Positions 45,570 to 55,228 of a DNA stretch of 64,000 nt are shown in pieces. Source of the stretch: Aureococcus anophagefferens (lineage: Eukaryota > Sar > Pelagophyceae > Pelagomonadales > Pelagomonadaceae); the NCBI RefSeq assembly GCF_000186865.1, contig NW_008705571.1, forward strand, positions 1,064,465-1,128,464. The letters are read 5' to 3'. Under the pieces are notes generated by a model that saw only the letters and a list, made by a program, of their open reading frames with translations, searched no databases and had not been told where the DNA came from. How positions within the stretch are numbered: position 1 is the first letter of the stretch; the number at the start of each line of letters is the position of its first letter. The translations under genes were made by a program, and so were the position numbers.

Positions 45570-47726
45570 ATGGCCGCGTCGACGGCCGCGCCCCTCGTGG
45601 CGCGCGACGCCGCTGCGTCGGCGGCGCCGCCGCGACGACGCCTGCGACCCGTCGCCCTGCTCTGCGGCGCCGTCGCCGGCGCCTGCGCCGTCGCCGCGAC
45701 GCGCGGCGCGCACGCGACCGCGTCGACGACCCTCGCCGCGACGTCGACGATGGACGGCGCGACGTCGACGGCGGACGACATCCCGTCGCTGAGCGGGTCC
45801 CTGCGCGTCGTCGCGTCGAACGAGGAGTACGGGCGGAACAACGTCACGCAGTACCCGTTCCTCTTCCGCAAGGACGCGGCGGTCGCGGAGCCGCACCGGC
45901 TGACGACGTTCTCCGCGGAGCCCGCGGCGGGCGCCGGGTCCGAGTTCGTCTGGTACCTCGACGACGAGGAGCTGGGCCACGGCGGCGCGGTGACGACCGT
46001 CTTCACCGCGACGGGGACGCGCGCGCTGAAGGTCGAGTACGTGTCCAACGGGAAGATCGCCGGCGAGCTCGTCGTCGACGTCTACGTCAAGTACGTGCGC
46101 CGCGAGCTGCGCACGCTCTCCGCCGAGGACCGGCGGCGCTGGCTCCGGGCCGCGGCGACGCTCTGGCGCGTCGACACGCTCGACGGGCGGGCCGCGTACG
46201 GGCCCCGGTACGTCGACATCCACCACCTCGCGATCATCCACAACGATCTGGCGGGGAACAACTACTGCGACTTCATCCACGGCGCCACGGGCTACGCCTT
46301 CGTGAACGCGCACGCGGCCCTGGGAGCGATGCTCGAGCAGGCGATGCAGACCGTCGAGCCCGCGGTCGCGCTGCCCTACTGGGACTACACGCTCGACGAG
46401 TGGCTCTACGCGGACCGGGGCCGGGGCGGCGTCAAGCTCGCCAATAGCAAGGACCTCCTGGACCTCTGGAAGTCGCCGCTCTGGTCCCACGAGTTCTTCG
46501 GCGCGTCCGACGCGTTTTCGGGCGAGATCCTCGACGGCGCGTGGAGCGGCTACCGCGTGCCCGTGCTCTCGGAGTTTCTCTACGCGCGGGCGGGGCTCGC
46601 GGGCCACTTCTCGAACCACTCCTACGCGTCCTGCTACGGCCAGTCCGCGGGCGTGTGCCCGGAGCAGACGATCTCGGGCCTGCGGGCCGACGGCGACAGT
46701 CAGCGGCACATGGGCAACAGCTTTGGGTTGCTGCGGTCCCCCTGGAACATGCGCGCGGCGCCGACGATCACGCGGAGCCGCAAGATGTGCGGCTCCGCGA
46801 ACAACGCGCAGTTCCCCGACTGCACGTCGTACATGACGCAGCAGGCGGCCTACGGTGACTTTGCCGACTACGTCGTCAACCTCCAGGTGTCGCCCCACGG
46901 CACGGTCCACGTCTGGAGCGGCGGCGCCTTCGGCACGTGCTCCGCGGCCTACGACGCGCTCGAGCCCGTCGTCGTCGACGGCGACTACCTCGCGCAGATC
47001 AAGTCCAAGTCGTCGGACCTGCAGAAGAATTTGTGGATGGACTCGCTCAAGACCTGCCCGGCGCGCGGCGATTGCCTGGGCCTGAGCCAGGACGCGTGCG
47101 TGTGCTCCTGCGGGGCCTACCTCGACGACCTCGCGGGCGCCGCGGAGGCGAACGTGACGTCCTCGCTGCTCTGGACCATGTTCCTCGAGATCGTCTTCGA
47201 CGGCTCGTCCTTCGAGGACGCGGCGAAGCAGTCCTTCAACGACATGAACAGCGACGACAAGCTGCGCATCCTGGCGACGGCGTGCGACAACGACGTGCTC
47301 ACGGGCGACATGCTCGGCTCGAACTCGCCCCTCGACGTGTCCTTCTTCGCGACGCACGCGGAGGTCGAGCGCGTCTGGCAGCGCTACGCGCTGAGCGGGA
47401 ACATGACCAACGCGACCTGGCCCGTGCCGGGCCTCGACTCGTCCGTGTGCCCGGGCCAGCACCCGGACTACCGGCTCGCGTGGTTCCGCTACGACCTCGA
47501 CGACGGGTCGCCGTCCTACGACCTCACGAACGTCATGTGGCGGGACCTGCTCAACCCGGCGAACCCGTCCTACCCGACCCACATCCCCTACGTCTTCGAC
47601 AACTTCGACTGGACCCACTGCTACGACCACTACACGAACTCGAACATGCCCACGATCGACGCGAGCCTCATGCGGCCCGCGGACTGGGTCTGGTTCAAGG
47701 ACGGCACCTTCGACGACTACGAGTAA
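45570..47726 (+). CDS. Tyrosinase-like type 3 copper protein
   Basis: A single exon of 718 residues from the first in-frame ATG, 45570. After a hydrophobic anchor (VALLCGAVAGACAVAA) and an Ig-like stretch, the copper A region shows DIHHLAIIHN, FIHGATGYAFVNAHAALG and LPYWDYTLDEW (residues about 215-275). A copper B helix appears as FFATHAEVERVWQRYAL near residue 595. Such enzymes oxidise phenols to quinones; secretion or a membrane anchor is predicted. The long Cys-containing insert between CuA and CuB is larger than in typical tyrosinases. Confidence 0.8.
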   Translation: MAASTAAPLVARDAAASAAPPRRRLRPVALLCGAVAGACAVAATRGAHATASTTLAATSTMDGATSTADDIPSLSGSLRVVASNEEYGRNNVTQYPFLFRKDAAVAEPHRLTTFSAEPAAGAGSEFVWYLDDEELGHGGAVTTVFTATGTRALKVEYVSNGKIAGELVVDVYVKYVRRELRTLSAEDRRRWLRAAATLWRVDTLDGRAAYGPRYVDIHHLAIIHNDLAGNNYCDFIHGATGYAFVNAHAALGAMLEQAMQTVEPAVALPYWDYTLDEWLYADRGRGGVKLANSKDLLDLWKSPLWSHEFFGASDAFSGEILDGAWSGYRVPVLSEFLYARAGLAGHFSNHSYASCYGQSAGVCPEQTISGLRADGDSQRHMGNSFGLLRSPWNMRAAPTITRSRKMCGSANNAQFPDCTSYMTQQAAYGDFADYVVNLQVSPHGTVHVWSGGAFGTCSAAYDALEPVVVDGDYLAQIKSKSSDLQKNLWMDSLKTCPARGDCLGLSQDACVCSCGAYLDDLAGAAEANVTSSLLWTMFLEIVFDGSSFEDAAKQSFNDMNSDDKLRILATACDNDVLTGDMLGSNSPLDVSFFATHAEVERVWQRYALSGNMTNATWPVPGLDSSVCPGQHPDYRLAWFRYDLDDGSPSYDLTNVMWRDLLNPANPSYPTHIPYVFDNFDWTHCYDHYTNSNMPTIDASLMRPADWVWFKDGTFDDYE

Positions 47727-47738
47727 CGCTTTTTTGTG

Positions 47739-48899
47739 CTAGGCGGCCGCGAGGGGCGACGCGATCGTGAACGCGTCGGCCTTCGAGCCGCCGTTGTAGA
47801 GGTGCGTCGGCGTCCGCGGGCGCGCGCCGTCGCCGAAGAGCAGCTTGGGCCGCTCGGCGCCGTAGGCGACCGCGGCGCCGCCGCCGAGGGGCCGGCTCGT
47901 GCCGTAGGCCGCCGCGACGTCCGACCAGACCGAGCCGTCGAGCGAGTACGCGTGGCCGCCCGGGTCGCCGCCGAGCGCGTGGTAGAGCGCGTGCCAGTGG
48001 CCCCGCGCGTCGACCCAGAGGAAGGGGTCCTCGGCGTGCTTCACGGACCCGCGCCACGTCGAAGAAGTGGACGACGCGACGACGGAGTACGGGCCGCGCC
48101 AGGAATCCGCGGCGACGATCGCCTCGCCGTCGAAGGCCGTCGGCGACGTGTGGGCCATGAGGAAGACGCGGCCCGTGTCCGGGTGCACCATGGGCGCCGG
48201 GTTCCAGTTCCCGACGGCGCCGTAGTCCCAGTTCGACGGCCAGTCGAGGATCGACGCGACGTGTTCGCGCCACGGGCCCGTCGGGTGGCGCGCGTAGTGG
48301 ATCGTGAAGTTGGCCATGCTGAGGTTCCGCGGCGCGCCGGCGGCCGCGGCGCGCCGGCGGCCGCCGCAGTCCCTCTCGGGCGCGAGCGGCACGCCGTCGC
48401 CGAGCGCGTAGAGCGCGTAGACGAGACCGCCGTCGCCGTCGGGCGCGGCGACGACCTGCGGGTTGTGGGCCCAGGGCGCGACGACGTCCATGACGTAGTC
48501 GAAGGGCCCGAGGGGGTCGTCCGACGCCGCGAGGACGACCTGCGAGTTCGTGCGCCACGCGCCGAGGTCGCAGCCGCGCGTCATCTCCGCGACGAACATG
48601 TAGTACGTGCCGTTCGCCTCGACGACGCTCCCGCCCCAGGACGTCGTGTCGTTGCCGTGGCCGTGGTAGGCGCAGAGCTTGCCGCAGGCCGTCTCCTTGC
48701 CCGGGGCGAAGCGCAGCGTCTCACAGGCGGCGCCGCCCCAGGGCGCGTCGCAGGCGCAGGTCCCGGCGTCGCAGACGCCGTTGAGCGAGCAGGCCAGGGG
48801 GTCGCCGACGCTGCAGTTGGTCGTCGCGCGCGCCGTCCCGAGGAGGACGACGAGCAGCCCTCGTCGGGTCGGAGGGCAGCCCGCGTTCCGACGGGCCAT
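47739..48899 (-). CDS. Secreted GH43-like five-bladed beta-propeller with EGF module
   Basis: A single exon of 386 residues. A signal (GLLVVLLGTARATT) is followed by an EGF-like module (CSLNGVCDAGTCACDAPWGG). The remainder repeats the blade pattern of GH43/62/32-type enzymes: GGSVVEANGTYYMFVAEM, HNPQVVAAPDGDGG, WNPAPMVHPDTGRVFLM, AEDPFLWVDARGHWHALYH. The glycan target cannot be named. The stop lies 13 bp from the convergent tyrosinase stop. Confidence 0.75.
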   Translation of the reverse strand: MARRNAGCPPTRRGLLVVLLGTARATTNCSVGDPLACSLNGVCDAGTCACDAPWGGAACETLRFAPGKETACGKLCAYHGHGNDTTSWGGSVVEANGTYYMFVAEMTRGCDLGAWRTNSQVVLAASDDPLGPFDYVMDVVAPWAHNPQVVAAPDGDGGLVYALYALGDGVPLAPERDCGGRRRAAAAGAPRNLSMANFTIHYARHPTGPWREHVASILDWPSNWDYGAVGNWNPAPMVHPDTGRVFLMAHTSPTAFDGEAIVAADSWRGPYSVVASSTSSTWRGSVKHAEDPFLWVDARGHWHALYHALGGDPGGHAYSLDGSVWSDVAAAYGTSRPLGGGAAVAYGAERPKLLFGDGARPRTPTHLYNGGSKADAFTIASPLAAA

Positions 48900-49189
48900 C
48901 GTGCGAACACGGACTGGCTTATTGCAGGGTTGTGTTTTTTTGCCACCGGGGGGGGCTGTGGGGGGGGTTTGACGGGGGTGGGGGGGGTCGACTTTCGCCC
49001 GGCCCGGACGCGAGAACCTCCTGAAAACAGCGCCCCAGTACGCGTTCAGGCCGCCGGGGGGCCGCGGGACGGGGGGTGGGGGGGTCGCTGAGGGCCCGTA
49101 AACCACCCCCACAGCCCGGGGGTGGGGCTAAAAAACGCAACCCAGAACGAAAAACGTCAAGAAGCGCGTGCAAGAAAAGAGGCGAGCGC
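48900..49189. other. G-tract-rich divergent intergenic region with an inverted repeat
   Basis: The plus strand carries many runs of five to eight G (about 48942-48990 and 49053-49090), enough for stacked G-quadruplexes. The segment near 48948 (GGGGCTGTGGGGG) has its complement near 49107-49120, forming a long-loop inverted repeat. The region separates divergent genes, so it is a candidate shared promoter. No TATA box is evident. Confidence 0.6.
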
Positions 49190-50917
49190 ATGGTGCTCGA
49201 CGCGGTGGCGCGGCGCCTCGACGAGTCCATGCCTCTGGCCGTGTCGTCGGGCAGCGCGATCGTGGACCACGCCATGATCTACGTCACGGTCCTGGGCCTC
49301 GTGGTCATGAGCGGCCTCTTCAGCGGCCTGACGCTGGGGCTGCTGGGCCTGGACGTCACGGAGCTCGAGATCGTGCGCGGCGGGGGCACGCCGAAGGAGC
49401 AGGAGCGCGCGCGGAAGATCATGGAGGTGCGGTCCGACGGGAACCGGCTGCTCTGCACGCTGCTCCTCGGCAACGTCGCCGTCAACAGCCTGCTGTCCAT
49501 CTTCCTGAGCGGCATCGCGAGCGGCCTCGTGGGCTTCGCGGTGTCGACGGCGCTCATCGTCGTCTTCGGCGAGATCCTGCCCCAGGCCGTCTGCGCGCGC
49601 CACGCCCTGCACGTCGGCGAGCTGTCGCTGCCCGTGATCCGCTTCGTGCTCTGCGCGCTCGCGCCCGTGGCGTACCCGCTCAAGCTCGTCGTCGACGGCC
49701 TCCTGGGCGAGACGGCGGGCACGCACCACACGAAGGCGGAGATGCTCGAGTACATGCGCGTCCAGCAGGCCGCGGGCATGCTCGACGACGACGCGAACCT
49801 CGTGATGAAGGGCGCGCTCGACATGAAGCACAAGGTCGTGAGCCAGGTCATGACGCCCCTCGAGGACGTCTACATGCTCTCGGAGGACCGCACGTTGGAT
49901 TTTGCCGCCGTGCGCGAGATCTTCGAGCAGGGCTTCTCGCGCGTGCCCATCTTCCAGGGCTCGCGGGGGCAGATCGTCGGGTTGCTCTTCGTGAAGGACC
50001 TCATCTTCGTGGACCCGGAGGAGGCGACGCCCGTCGCCGAGTACCTCCACATCTTCGACCGGGACATCCAGTTCGTCGACGACGGGGCGAACCTCGACGA
50101 CGTGCTCCGGGTCTTCAAGCGGGGGCGGGGCCACCTCGCGTTCGTCCTCGGAGGCGCGGGCGACGCGGGCGAGGTCGGCCGGCCCGTGGGCATCGTCACG
50201 CTCGAGGACATCGTCGAGGAGATTTTAGGCGACGAGATCATCGACGAGTCCGACGTCTACGTCGACGTGGACAACCGGGTGAGAGTGGCGGGCCGCGGCG
50301 ACTTCGACTTCACGAAGCTCCGGCGGTTGGATTCGAATTTCGTGGACTCGAAGCTCGCGGACGCCGAGGTCGACGCCATCGCGTCCCACCTCGTGGCCCA
50401 GGTCGGCGCCGTCGCCGACGGCTGGACGCCGCCGTCCCAGGAGACGATGGCGCGCTACGTGCGCCGCGCGATGGTCGTCGACTACAAGCGCGCGACGCCG
50501 CGCCACGCGGACTCGGACGCGCCGCCGGCGGCCGCGGACGTCGTCTACGCGCGGGGCCACGCGGCCAACTTCGCGACGCTCGTGCTCAGCGGCAAGCTCC
50601 ACATCCGCGCGGGCCGCGACGGCTTCCGCGCCGAGGCGGGGCCCTGGACGCTCCTCGGGGCCCAGACGCTGCTGCTCGGCGCGCCGGGCGGCCACACCTT
50701 CGTCCCGGACTTCGCGGCCCACGTCGCGACGGACAGCGTGCGCTGCGTCCACGTCTCCTGCGAGGAGAAGATCAAGGGCGCGCCCCGCGGCCGCGGCATC
50801 TCCGAGGAGCTCGTCAACGACCCGACCGTGTCCCGCAAGGACCGCCTCACGGCGCGCGTCCAGGGCCGCCGCAAGGACCTCCTCCGGGCGACGGCCACGG
50901 GGGCGGCGGTCGTCTAG
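49190..50917 (+). CDS. CNNM / DUF21-CBS metal transporter
   Basis: A single exon of 575 residues. Residues 20-205 are a DUF21 membrane domain with four hydrophobic spans (VTVLGLVVMSGLFSGLTLGL, LLCTLLLGNVAVNSLLSIFL, STALIVVFGEILPQAVCARH, FVLCALAPVAYPLKLVVDGL). Residues 220-350 are a CBS pair (VVSQVMTPLEDVYML, SRVPIFQGSRGQIVGLLFVKDL, GIVTLEDIVEEILGDEIIDE). A C-terminal cyclic-nucleotide-binding-like domain follows. This matches CNNM/ACDP proteins involved in Mg2+ transport. Confidence 0.92.
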   Translation: MVLDAVARRLDESMPLAVSSGSAIVDHAMIYVTVLGLVVMSGLFSGLTLGLLGLDVTELEIVRGGGTPKEQERARKIMEVRSDGNRLLCTLLLGNVAVNSLLSIFLSGIASGLVGFAVSTALIVVFGEILPQAVCARHALHVGELSLPVIRFVLCALAPVAYPLKLVVDGLLGETAGTHHTKAEMLEYMRVQQAAGMLDDDANLVMKGALDMKHKVVSQVMTPLEDVYMLSEDRTLDFAAVREIFEQGFSRVPIFQGSRGQIVGLLFVKDLIFVDPEEATPVAEYLHIFDRDIQFVDDGANLDDVLRVFKRGRGHLAFVLGGAGDAGEVGRPVGIVTLEDIVEEILGDEIIDESDVYVDVDNRVRVAGRGDFDFTKLRRLDSNFVDSKLADAEVDAIASHLVAQVGAVADGWTPPSQETMARYVRRAMVVDYKRATPRHADSDAPPAAADVVYARGHAANFATLVLSGKLHIRAGRDGFRAEAGPWTLLGAQTLLLGAPGGHTFVPDFAAHVATDSVRCVHVSCEEKIKGAPRGRGISEELVNDPTVSRKDRLTARVQGRRKDLLRATATGAAVV

Positions 50918-50973
50918 GTCCGTGTAAAGTTGTTGTGTGTGACGAGGCGTCATGCCCCACGTGTGCCTAACCA

Positions 50974-53973
50974 TTACCGGGAGGCGACGCGGTGGGAGGA
51001 GTTCGTCGCGGACCCCGGGGTGCCGAAGACGTGCTCGAGCACGCGGCGCCGCTCGTCGTCCTCGTCGTCGACGGGCTCCGCCGCGGCCTTGCGGAGCGGC
51101 AGGTGCGGCGTCGCGGGCGCCGTTCCGGGCGCCGTTCCGGGCGCGGCCGGCGTCGGCGCGGCCGGCTTCGGCGGCTCCCGCGCGGCGGCGGCCGAGGCCG
51201 ACGCGGCGAGCGCGGCCGCCGCGGGCGGCGCGGCCGCGGCGGGCGCCGCGTCCGCGGCCTCCGCCGTCCCCCCGGCGACGAGCGCGTTGACGCGCGCGTC
51301 GAGCGCCGTGACGCGCTCCTGGGCCAGGGGCCGGCGCACGGCGTCGTCGAGGAGCGCGACGGAGCCGACGAGCACTAGGAGCCTCTTCGCGCGCGACACG
51401 GCCGTGTAGAGGAGCGCGCGGCGGAGCATGGGGTAGTGGTCGCGCACCAAGGGCATGATGACCACGGGGTACTCGGCGCCCTGGGCCTTGTGCACCGTCA
51501 GCGCGTAGGCGAGGGCCACGGAGTCGCCGACGTCGGACGGCGCGTACATGACGCGCGCGTACGTGCCCCCCCGGCCGCCGCCGCCGACGGCGAAGCGCGC
51601 CACAAAGGACCCGTTGCGCATGACCTCGTCGACCAGGCCCACGTCGCCGTTGAAGACGCCGGCGTCGTAGTCGTTCGTGAGCTGCATGACGCGGTCCTTG
51701 ACGCGCGGCGTCGTTCCCGCGGACGCTTCCGTCGCGTCGCCGTCGCCGCGCCGTTTCGCGGGATTCAACAGATCCTGGAGCGCGCCGTTGAGGGCCTCCG
51801 TGCCCGCGGGCCCGCGCTTCATGGGCGCCAGGACCTGGACGTCCGCGAGGGCGTCGTAGCCCGCGGCCTCCAAATCTCGGACGCACCGCACGATCGCCGC
51901 GTTGACCGCCGCGCCGTCGTCCGGGTCCGCGTCGACCAAGGCGACGCCGTCGCGCGCGGCCCCGTCGACCACCAAACCCCGCCGGTACTCGGCGACGGGC
52001 TCGCCGGCGTTGATGCGCCGCGCGTCGCGCGCGATGTCGGAAGCTTCCGACGCGCCCGCGCCCGTCCGGAAGATGCGCTCCAACGTGACGCGCGGCACGG
52101 ATTCCGCCGCCAGCAAGTCCCGCAATAACGCGCCGGGCCCGACGGGCGGCAGCTGGTCCGGGTCCCCCACGAGCAGGAGCTGGCAGTGGGGCGGCAGCGC
52201 CGCGAAGAGCCGCGCGGCGAGCGGCGCCTCGAGCATCGACAGCTCGTCGACGACCAGCGCGTCGATCTCGAGCGGGTTCCGCGCGTTCCGCGCGAAGTCG
52301 CCGAGGCGCGGGCTCCACTCGAGCAGGCGGTGGATCGTCGTCGCCTTCGAACCGATGGCCGCGCCGAGCGCCGCGGCGCCCCGCGCCGTCGGCGCCGCGA
52401 GCGCGACCTTCTTCGCGCCGCGCGACCGCCACGCGGCGACGACGCGCGCGGCCGCGTAGGTCTTGCCCGTGCCCGGCCCGCCCGCGAGCACCAAGAGAGG
52501 GGCTTTTGCACCGATCGCCACGGCCTCGCGCTGCTCCGGGGAGAGGGACGCGTCGCCAGAGGACGGGTCGACGTCGTCCACGGGCACGCGCGACCGGTAG
52601 GCCACGCCTCTCGCGATCGTCTCCTCCGCGTAGTCGAGCCAGGGCGTGAAGCAGAGTTTCTCACCATCGACCTCGAAGGTCCGCAGCTTGCCCGACGCGA
52701 GGCACCGGTCCAGGGCCGCGTCGAGCGCGTCGCGCGAGGGGGAGAAGACTCTCGGCACGTGGAGCGCGCCGTGGTCGCGATGCGCTAAATCGACGAGCGC
52801 GGCCGCCTCGCAGGCGCAGTGGCCCTGGGTCGCGAACTCGGCGAGGGCGTGGACGAGGCCGAACTCCAACCGCGCGGGGTTCGCCGCGCCGCCGTCCGCG
52901 TGCGGCAGGCACGCCGCGTCCGCTCTTGTAAAGCCCCAGCCCTTCACGGCCAGCAGGGCCGCGTAGGGCTCCTTGGCGAAGAGCGCCGCGCAGGTTTGGC
53001 CGTGGGTCCGCTCGAGGGCGACGGCGGCGTCGACGGGCAGGCCCCGCTCGAGGAGCGCGAGGATCGACTGGCGGCTCTTCGAGTGGCGCGAGATCTCGGC
53101 CGCGAGCTCCTCGGCGAAGCCGCGGCCGATGGCCGGCCGGTCGTCGCTCCACCCGAACGCCGCCGCGAGCTTCCCTTCCGCGTCCTCGTCGACGGTCTGC
53201 CGCTCCAGCGAGCTCGCGAAGCGCAGGAGGAGCGACTCCGCGTCGTCGCCGAGGAGCTCGACGATTTTGGCCGCCGTCTTCTCGCCGACGCCCGCGACGA
53301 CGCCGGAGCCGAGCCAGGCGGCGAAGGACGCGCCCTTGGACCGCGGGCCCGCGACGGGGCCCGCCTCCAGGGCCACGGCCTCCGCGACGTCCGCCTCGAA
53401 CTGCTTGCCGAAGCGCGCGTGCGTCGTCCATCGGCCCCGCAGGGTCACGGCGTCGCCGACGCGCGCGGTCGCCAGGCAGCCGTCGGCGCGCACGCCGAAG
53501 GTCTTCAGGGGCTTACGGCGCGCCTCCTCGTCGTCGTCGCCGTCGTTGTCGAGCATCTCCTCGTCGAAGGGCGCGACGCGCGCGACGGTGAAGCCCGTGT
53601 CGCCGCGGAAGACGACGCGCGAGATCGTGCCGTTGACGGCCTCCAGGGCCGCCAGCGCCGCGCCGCTCGCGCCCCGCGCCTGCTGGGCGCCGTCGCCGGC
53701 GACGCGCGCCGCGTCGGCCCACGCAAAGTGCTCGCAGGGGATCTCGTTGCCGCACGCGAAATACTCGCGGCCCTTGTTCGCGCCCCGGAGCACCTGGCGC
53801 CGCACGACGGGCTGGCCGTGCTCCGCGCAGCAGGGCGGCGTGTCGGGCGTCGCCGCCGGCTCGTTGTAGGACGGCAGGCGCGCCGGCGGCTTCTTCAGGC
53901 CGTGCTTGGGCGCGTGGGACAGGGGTACCGCGACGTTGGCGGCGAAGGCGAGCAGGAGGGCGGCGAGGCGCAT
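50974..53973 (-). CDS. Organelle-targeted RecD2/TraA-type helicase with GRF zinc finger
   Basis: A single exon of 999 residues. The first 20 residues are hydrophobic (RLAALLLAFAANVAVPLSHA), like a signal peptide. Residues about 48-85 are a GRF-type zinc finger (CCAEHGQPVVRRQVLRG...REYFACG...CEHFAWAD). Next come an OB-like N-terminal domain, helix-hairpin-helix stretches (GVVAGVGEKTAAKIVELLGD) and a SF1B helicase core: LVLAGGPGTGKTYAA (Walker A), ALVVDELSMLEA (Walker B), LLLVGDPDQLPPVGPG, TLERIFRTGAG and YALTVHKAQGAEYPVVI, then TAVSRAKRLLVLVG. The architecture is that of bacterial RecD2. A plastid or mitochondrial DNA-repair role is inferred. The C-terminal 80 residues are low-complexity. Confidence 0.88.
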   Translation of the reverse strand: MRLAALLLAFAANVAVPLSHAPKHGLKKPPARLPSYNEPAATPDTPPCCAEHGQPVVRRQVLRGANKGREYFACGNEIPCEHFAWADAARVAGDGAQQARGASGAALAALEAVNGTISRVVFRGDTGFTVARVAPFDEEMLDNDGDDDEEARRKPLKTFGVRADGCLATARVGDAVTLRGRWTTHARFGKQFEADVAEAVALEAGPVAGPRSKGASFAAWLGSGVVAGVGEKTAAKIVELLGDDAESLLLRFASSLERQTVDEDAEGKLAAAFGWSDDRPAIGRGFAEELAAEISRHSKSRQSILALLERGLPVDAAVALERTHGQTCAALFAKEPYAALLAVKGWGFTRADAACLPHADGGAANPARLEFGLVHALAEFATQGHCACEAAALVDLAHRDHGALHVPRVFSPSRDALDAALDRCLASGKLRTFEVDGEKLCFTPWLDYAEETIARGVAYRSRVPVDDVDPSSGDASLSPEQREAVAIGAKAPLLVLAGGPGTGKTYAAARVVAAWRSRGAKKVALAAPTARGAAALGAAIGSKATTIHRLLEWSPRLGDFARNARNPLEIDALVVDELSMLEAPLAARLFAALPPHCQLLLVGDPDQLPPVGPGALLRDLLAAESVPRVTLERIFRTGAGASEASDIARDARRINAGEPVAEYRRGLVVDGAARDGVALVDADPDDGAAVNAAIVRCVRDLEAAGYDALADVQVLAPMKRGPAGTEALNGALQDLLNPAKRRGDGDATEASAGTTPRVKDRVMQLTNDYDAGVFNGDVGLVDEVMRNGSFVARFAVGGGGRGGTYARVMYAPSDVGDSVALAYALTVHKAQGAEYPVVIMPLVRDHYPMLRRALLYTAVSRAKRLLVLVGSVALLDDAVRRPLAQERVTALDARVNALVAGGTAEAADAAPAAAAPPAAAALAASASAAAAREPPKPAAPTPAAPGTAPGTAPATPHLPLRKAAAEPVDDEDDERRRVLEHVFGTPGSATNSSHRVASR

Positions 53974-54248
53974 GGTTTCGGAGGTCGGGGCGACGAGCGA
54001 CTACTGGTGCCCTCGGCGACGTCCGCGGAGACCGCGCACGGCGTAGGCAACTTCAGAAGCACCAGACTTCGCGCCCAGGCCCGGCTCAAGCCGCCGCCAA
54101 AGCTGCTCGTGTTGTTCAACATCCGGCACGATCCAAAGTTGAAGGCGCGCCGATTTTGAGCGCCTCGCACCTCGCCGCCTGATTTTGAGCGCCTCGCCTC
54201 ACGGCTTTGCGCTGTCGCCGCGTTGCCAAGTGCTCTTTGCAAGACACC

Positions 54249-55199
54249 ATGATGCGCTCCTCTCTCGCGCGCGTGTCGCGCCAGCTGTCGTCGCGCCAGC
54301 TCTCCACCAAGGTCGGCTTCGTGGGCCTCGGCGCCATGGGCCGCCACATGGCTGCCAACATCGCGGCCTCGGGCACCCCCACCACGGTCTGGGACATGTC
54401 GGGCGACGCCGTCGACTTCGCCGTGGGCAAGGGCTGCGCCGGCGCGGCCGACGCCGCCGGCGCCGTCGCCGGCGCCGACGTCGTCTTCACGTCGCTGCCG
54501 CGGAGCGTCGACGTCGAGGCGCTCGCGGACGCGCTCGTCGCCGCGGGCGCGCTCCCGAAGAACTGCGTCTGGGTCGACACGACGAGCGGCGTGCCCGACG
54601 TGTCGCAGCGCATCTACGCCAAGGTCGCCGACGCCTGCGGCGCCAAGTTCCTCGACTGCGGCGTCGCGGGCGGCCCCAAGGGCGCGGAAGCGGGCGCGCT
54701 CGCGGCGATGGTCGGCGGCGACGCGGACGCGCTCGAGACGGCGTCCCCCGTCATGGCCCACGTCATGGGCAAGGTCGTCCACGTGGGCCCCTCGGGCGCG
54801 GGCCACGCCGTCAAGTCCGTGAACAACACGCTCCTCGCGGCGCACATCTGGGTCGCCTACGAGGGCCTCCTCACGCTGGCGAAGCTCGGCGTGCCCATGG
54901 AGACGGCCCTCGCGGCCATCAACGCGGCGTCGGGCCGGTCCCTCGTCACGGAGGAGCGCATCCCGAACCACGTGCTCTCCCGCGAGTTCGACTTTGGGTT
55001 CGCGCTCGACCTCATGCGCAAGGACATCGGCATCACCATGGACACGCTCGACGCCATCGACATGCCCGCGCCGGCGCTCCGCGTCGTCAACGAGATGTTC
55101 TGCATGGGCGAGGCGAAGCTCGGGCCCAAGGCCGAGCACATGGAGGTCGTCAAGGTCCTCGAGGACATGTGCGGCGCGCAGATCAAGAAGGCCGACTGA
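54249..55199 (+). CDS. 3-hydroxyisobutyrate dehydrogenase-type enzyme
   Basis: A single exon of 316 residues. A Ser/Arg-rich mitochondrial-type presequence (MMRSSLARVSRQLSSRQLST) precedes the NAD-binding loop GFVGLGAMGRHMAANI. The substrate motif FLDCGVAGGPKGAEAG and the catalytic-Lys motif GHAVKSVNNTLLAAH are present. The family oxidises 3-hydroxyisobutyrate in valine breakdown; relatives act on tartronate semialdehyde or succinic semialdehyde, so the substrate is not certain. Confidence 0.85.
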   Translation: MMRSSLARVSRQLSSRQLSTKVGFVGLGAMGRHMAANIAASGTPTTVWDMSGDAVDFAVGKGCAGAADAAGAVAGADVVFTSLPRSVDVEALADALVAAGALPKNCVWVDTTSGVPDVSQRIYAKVADACGAKFLDCGVAGGPKGAEAGALAAMVGGDADALETASPVMAHVMGKVVHVGPSGAGHAVKSVNNTLLAAHIWVAYEGLLTLAKLGVPMETALAAINAASGRSLVTEERIPNHVLSREFDFGFALDLMRKDIGITMDTLDAIDMPAPALRVVNEMFCMGEAKLGPKAEHMEVVKVLEDMCGAQIKKAD

Positions 55200-55228
55200 G
55201 TAGCCTGCTAAGTCGTACGATTCGGAGA

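Noticed and set aside
50974..53973. RecD2 gene as bacterial contamination
   Set aside because: It is embedded between eukaryotic genes with the same codon use, and has a leader and GRF finger not found in bacterial RecD2.
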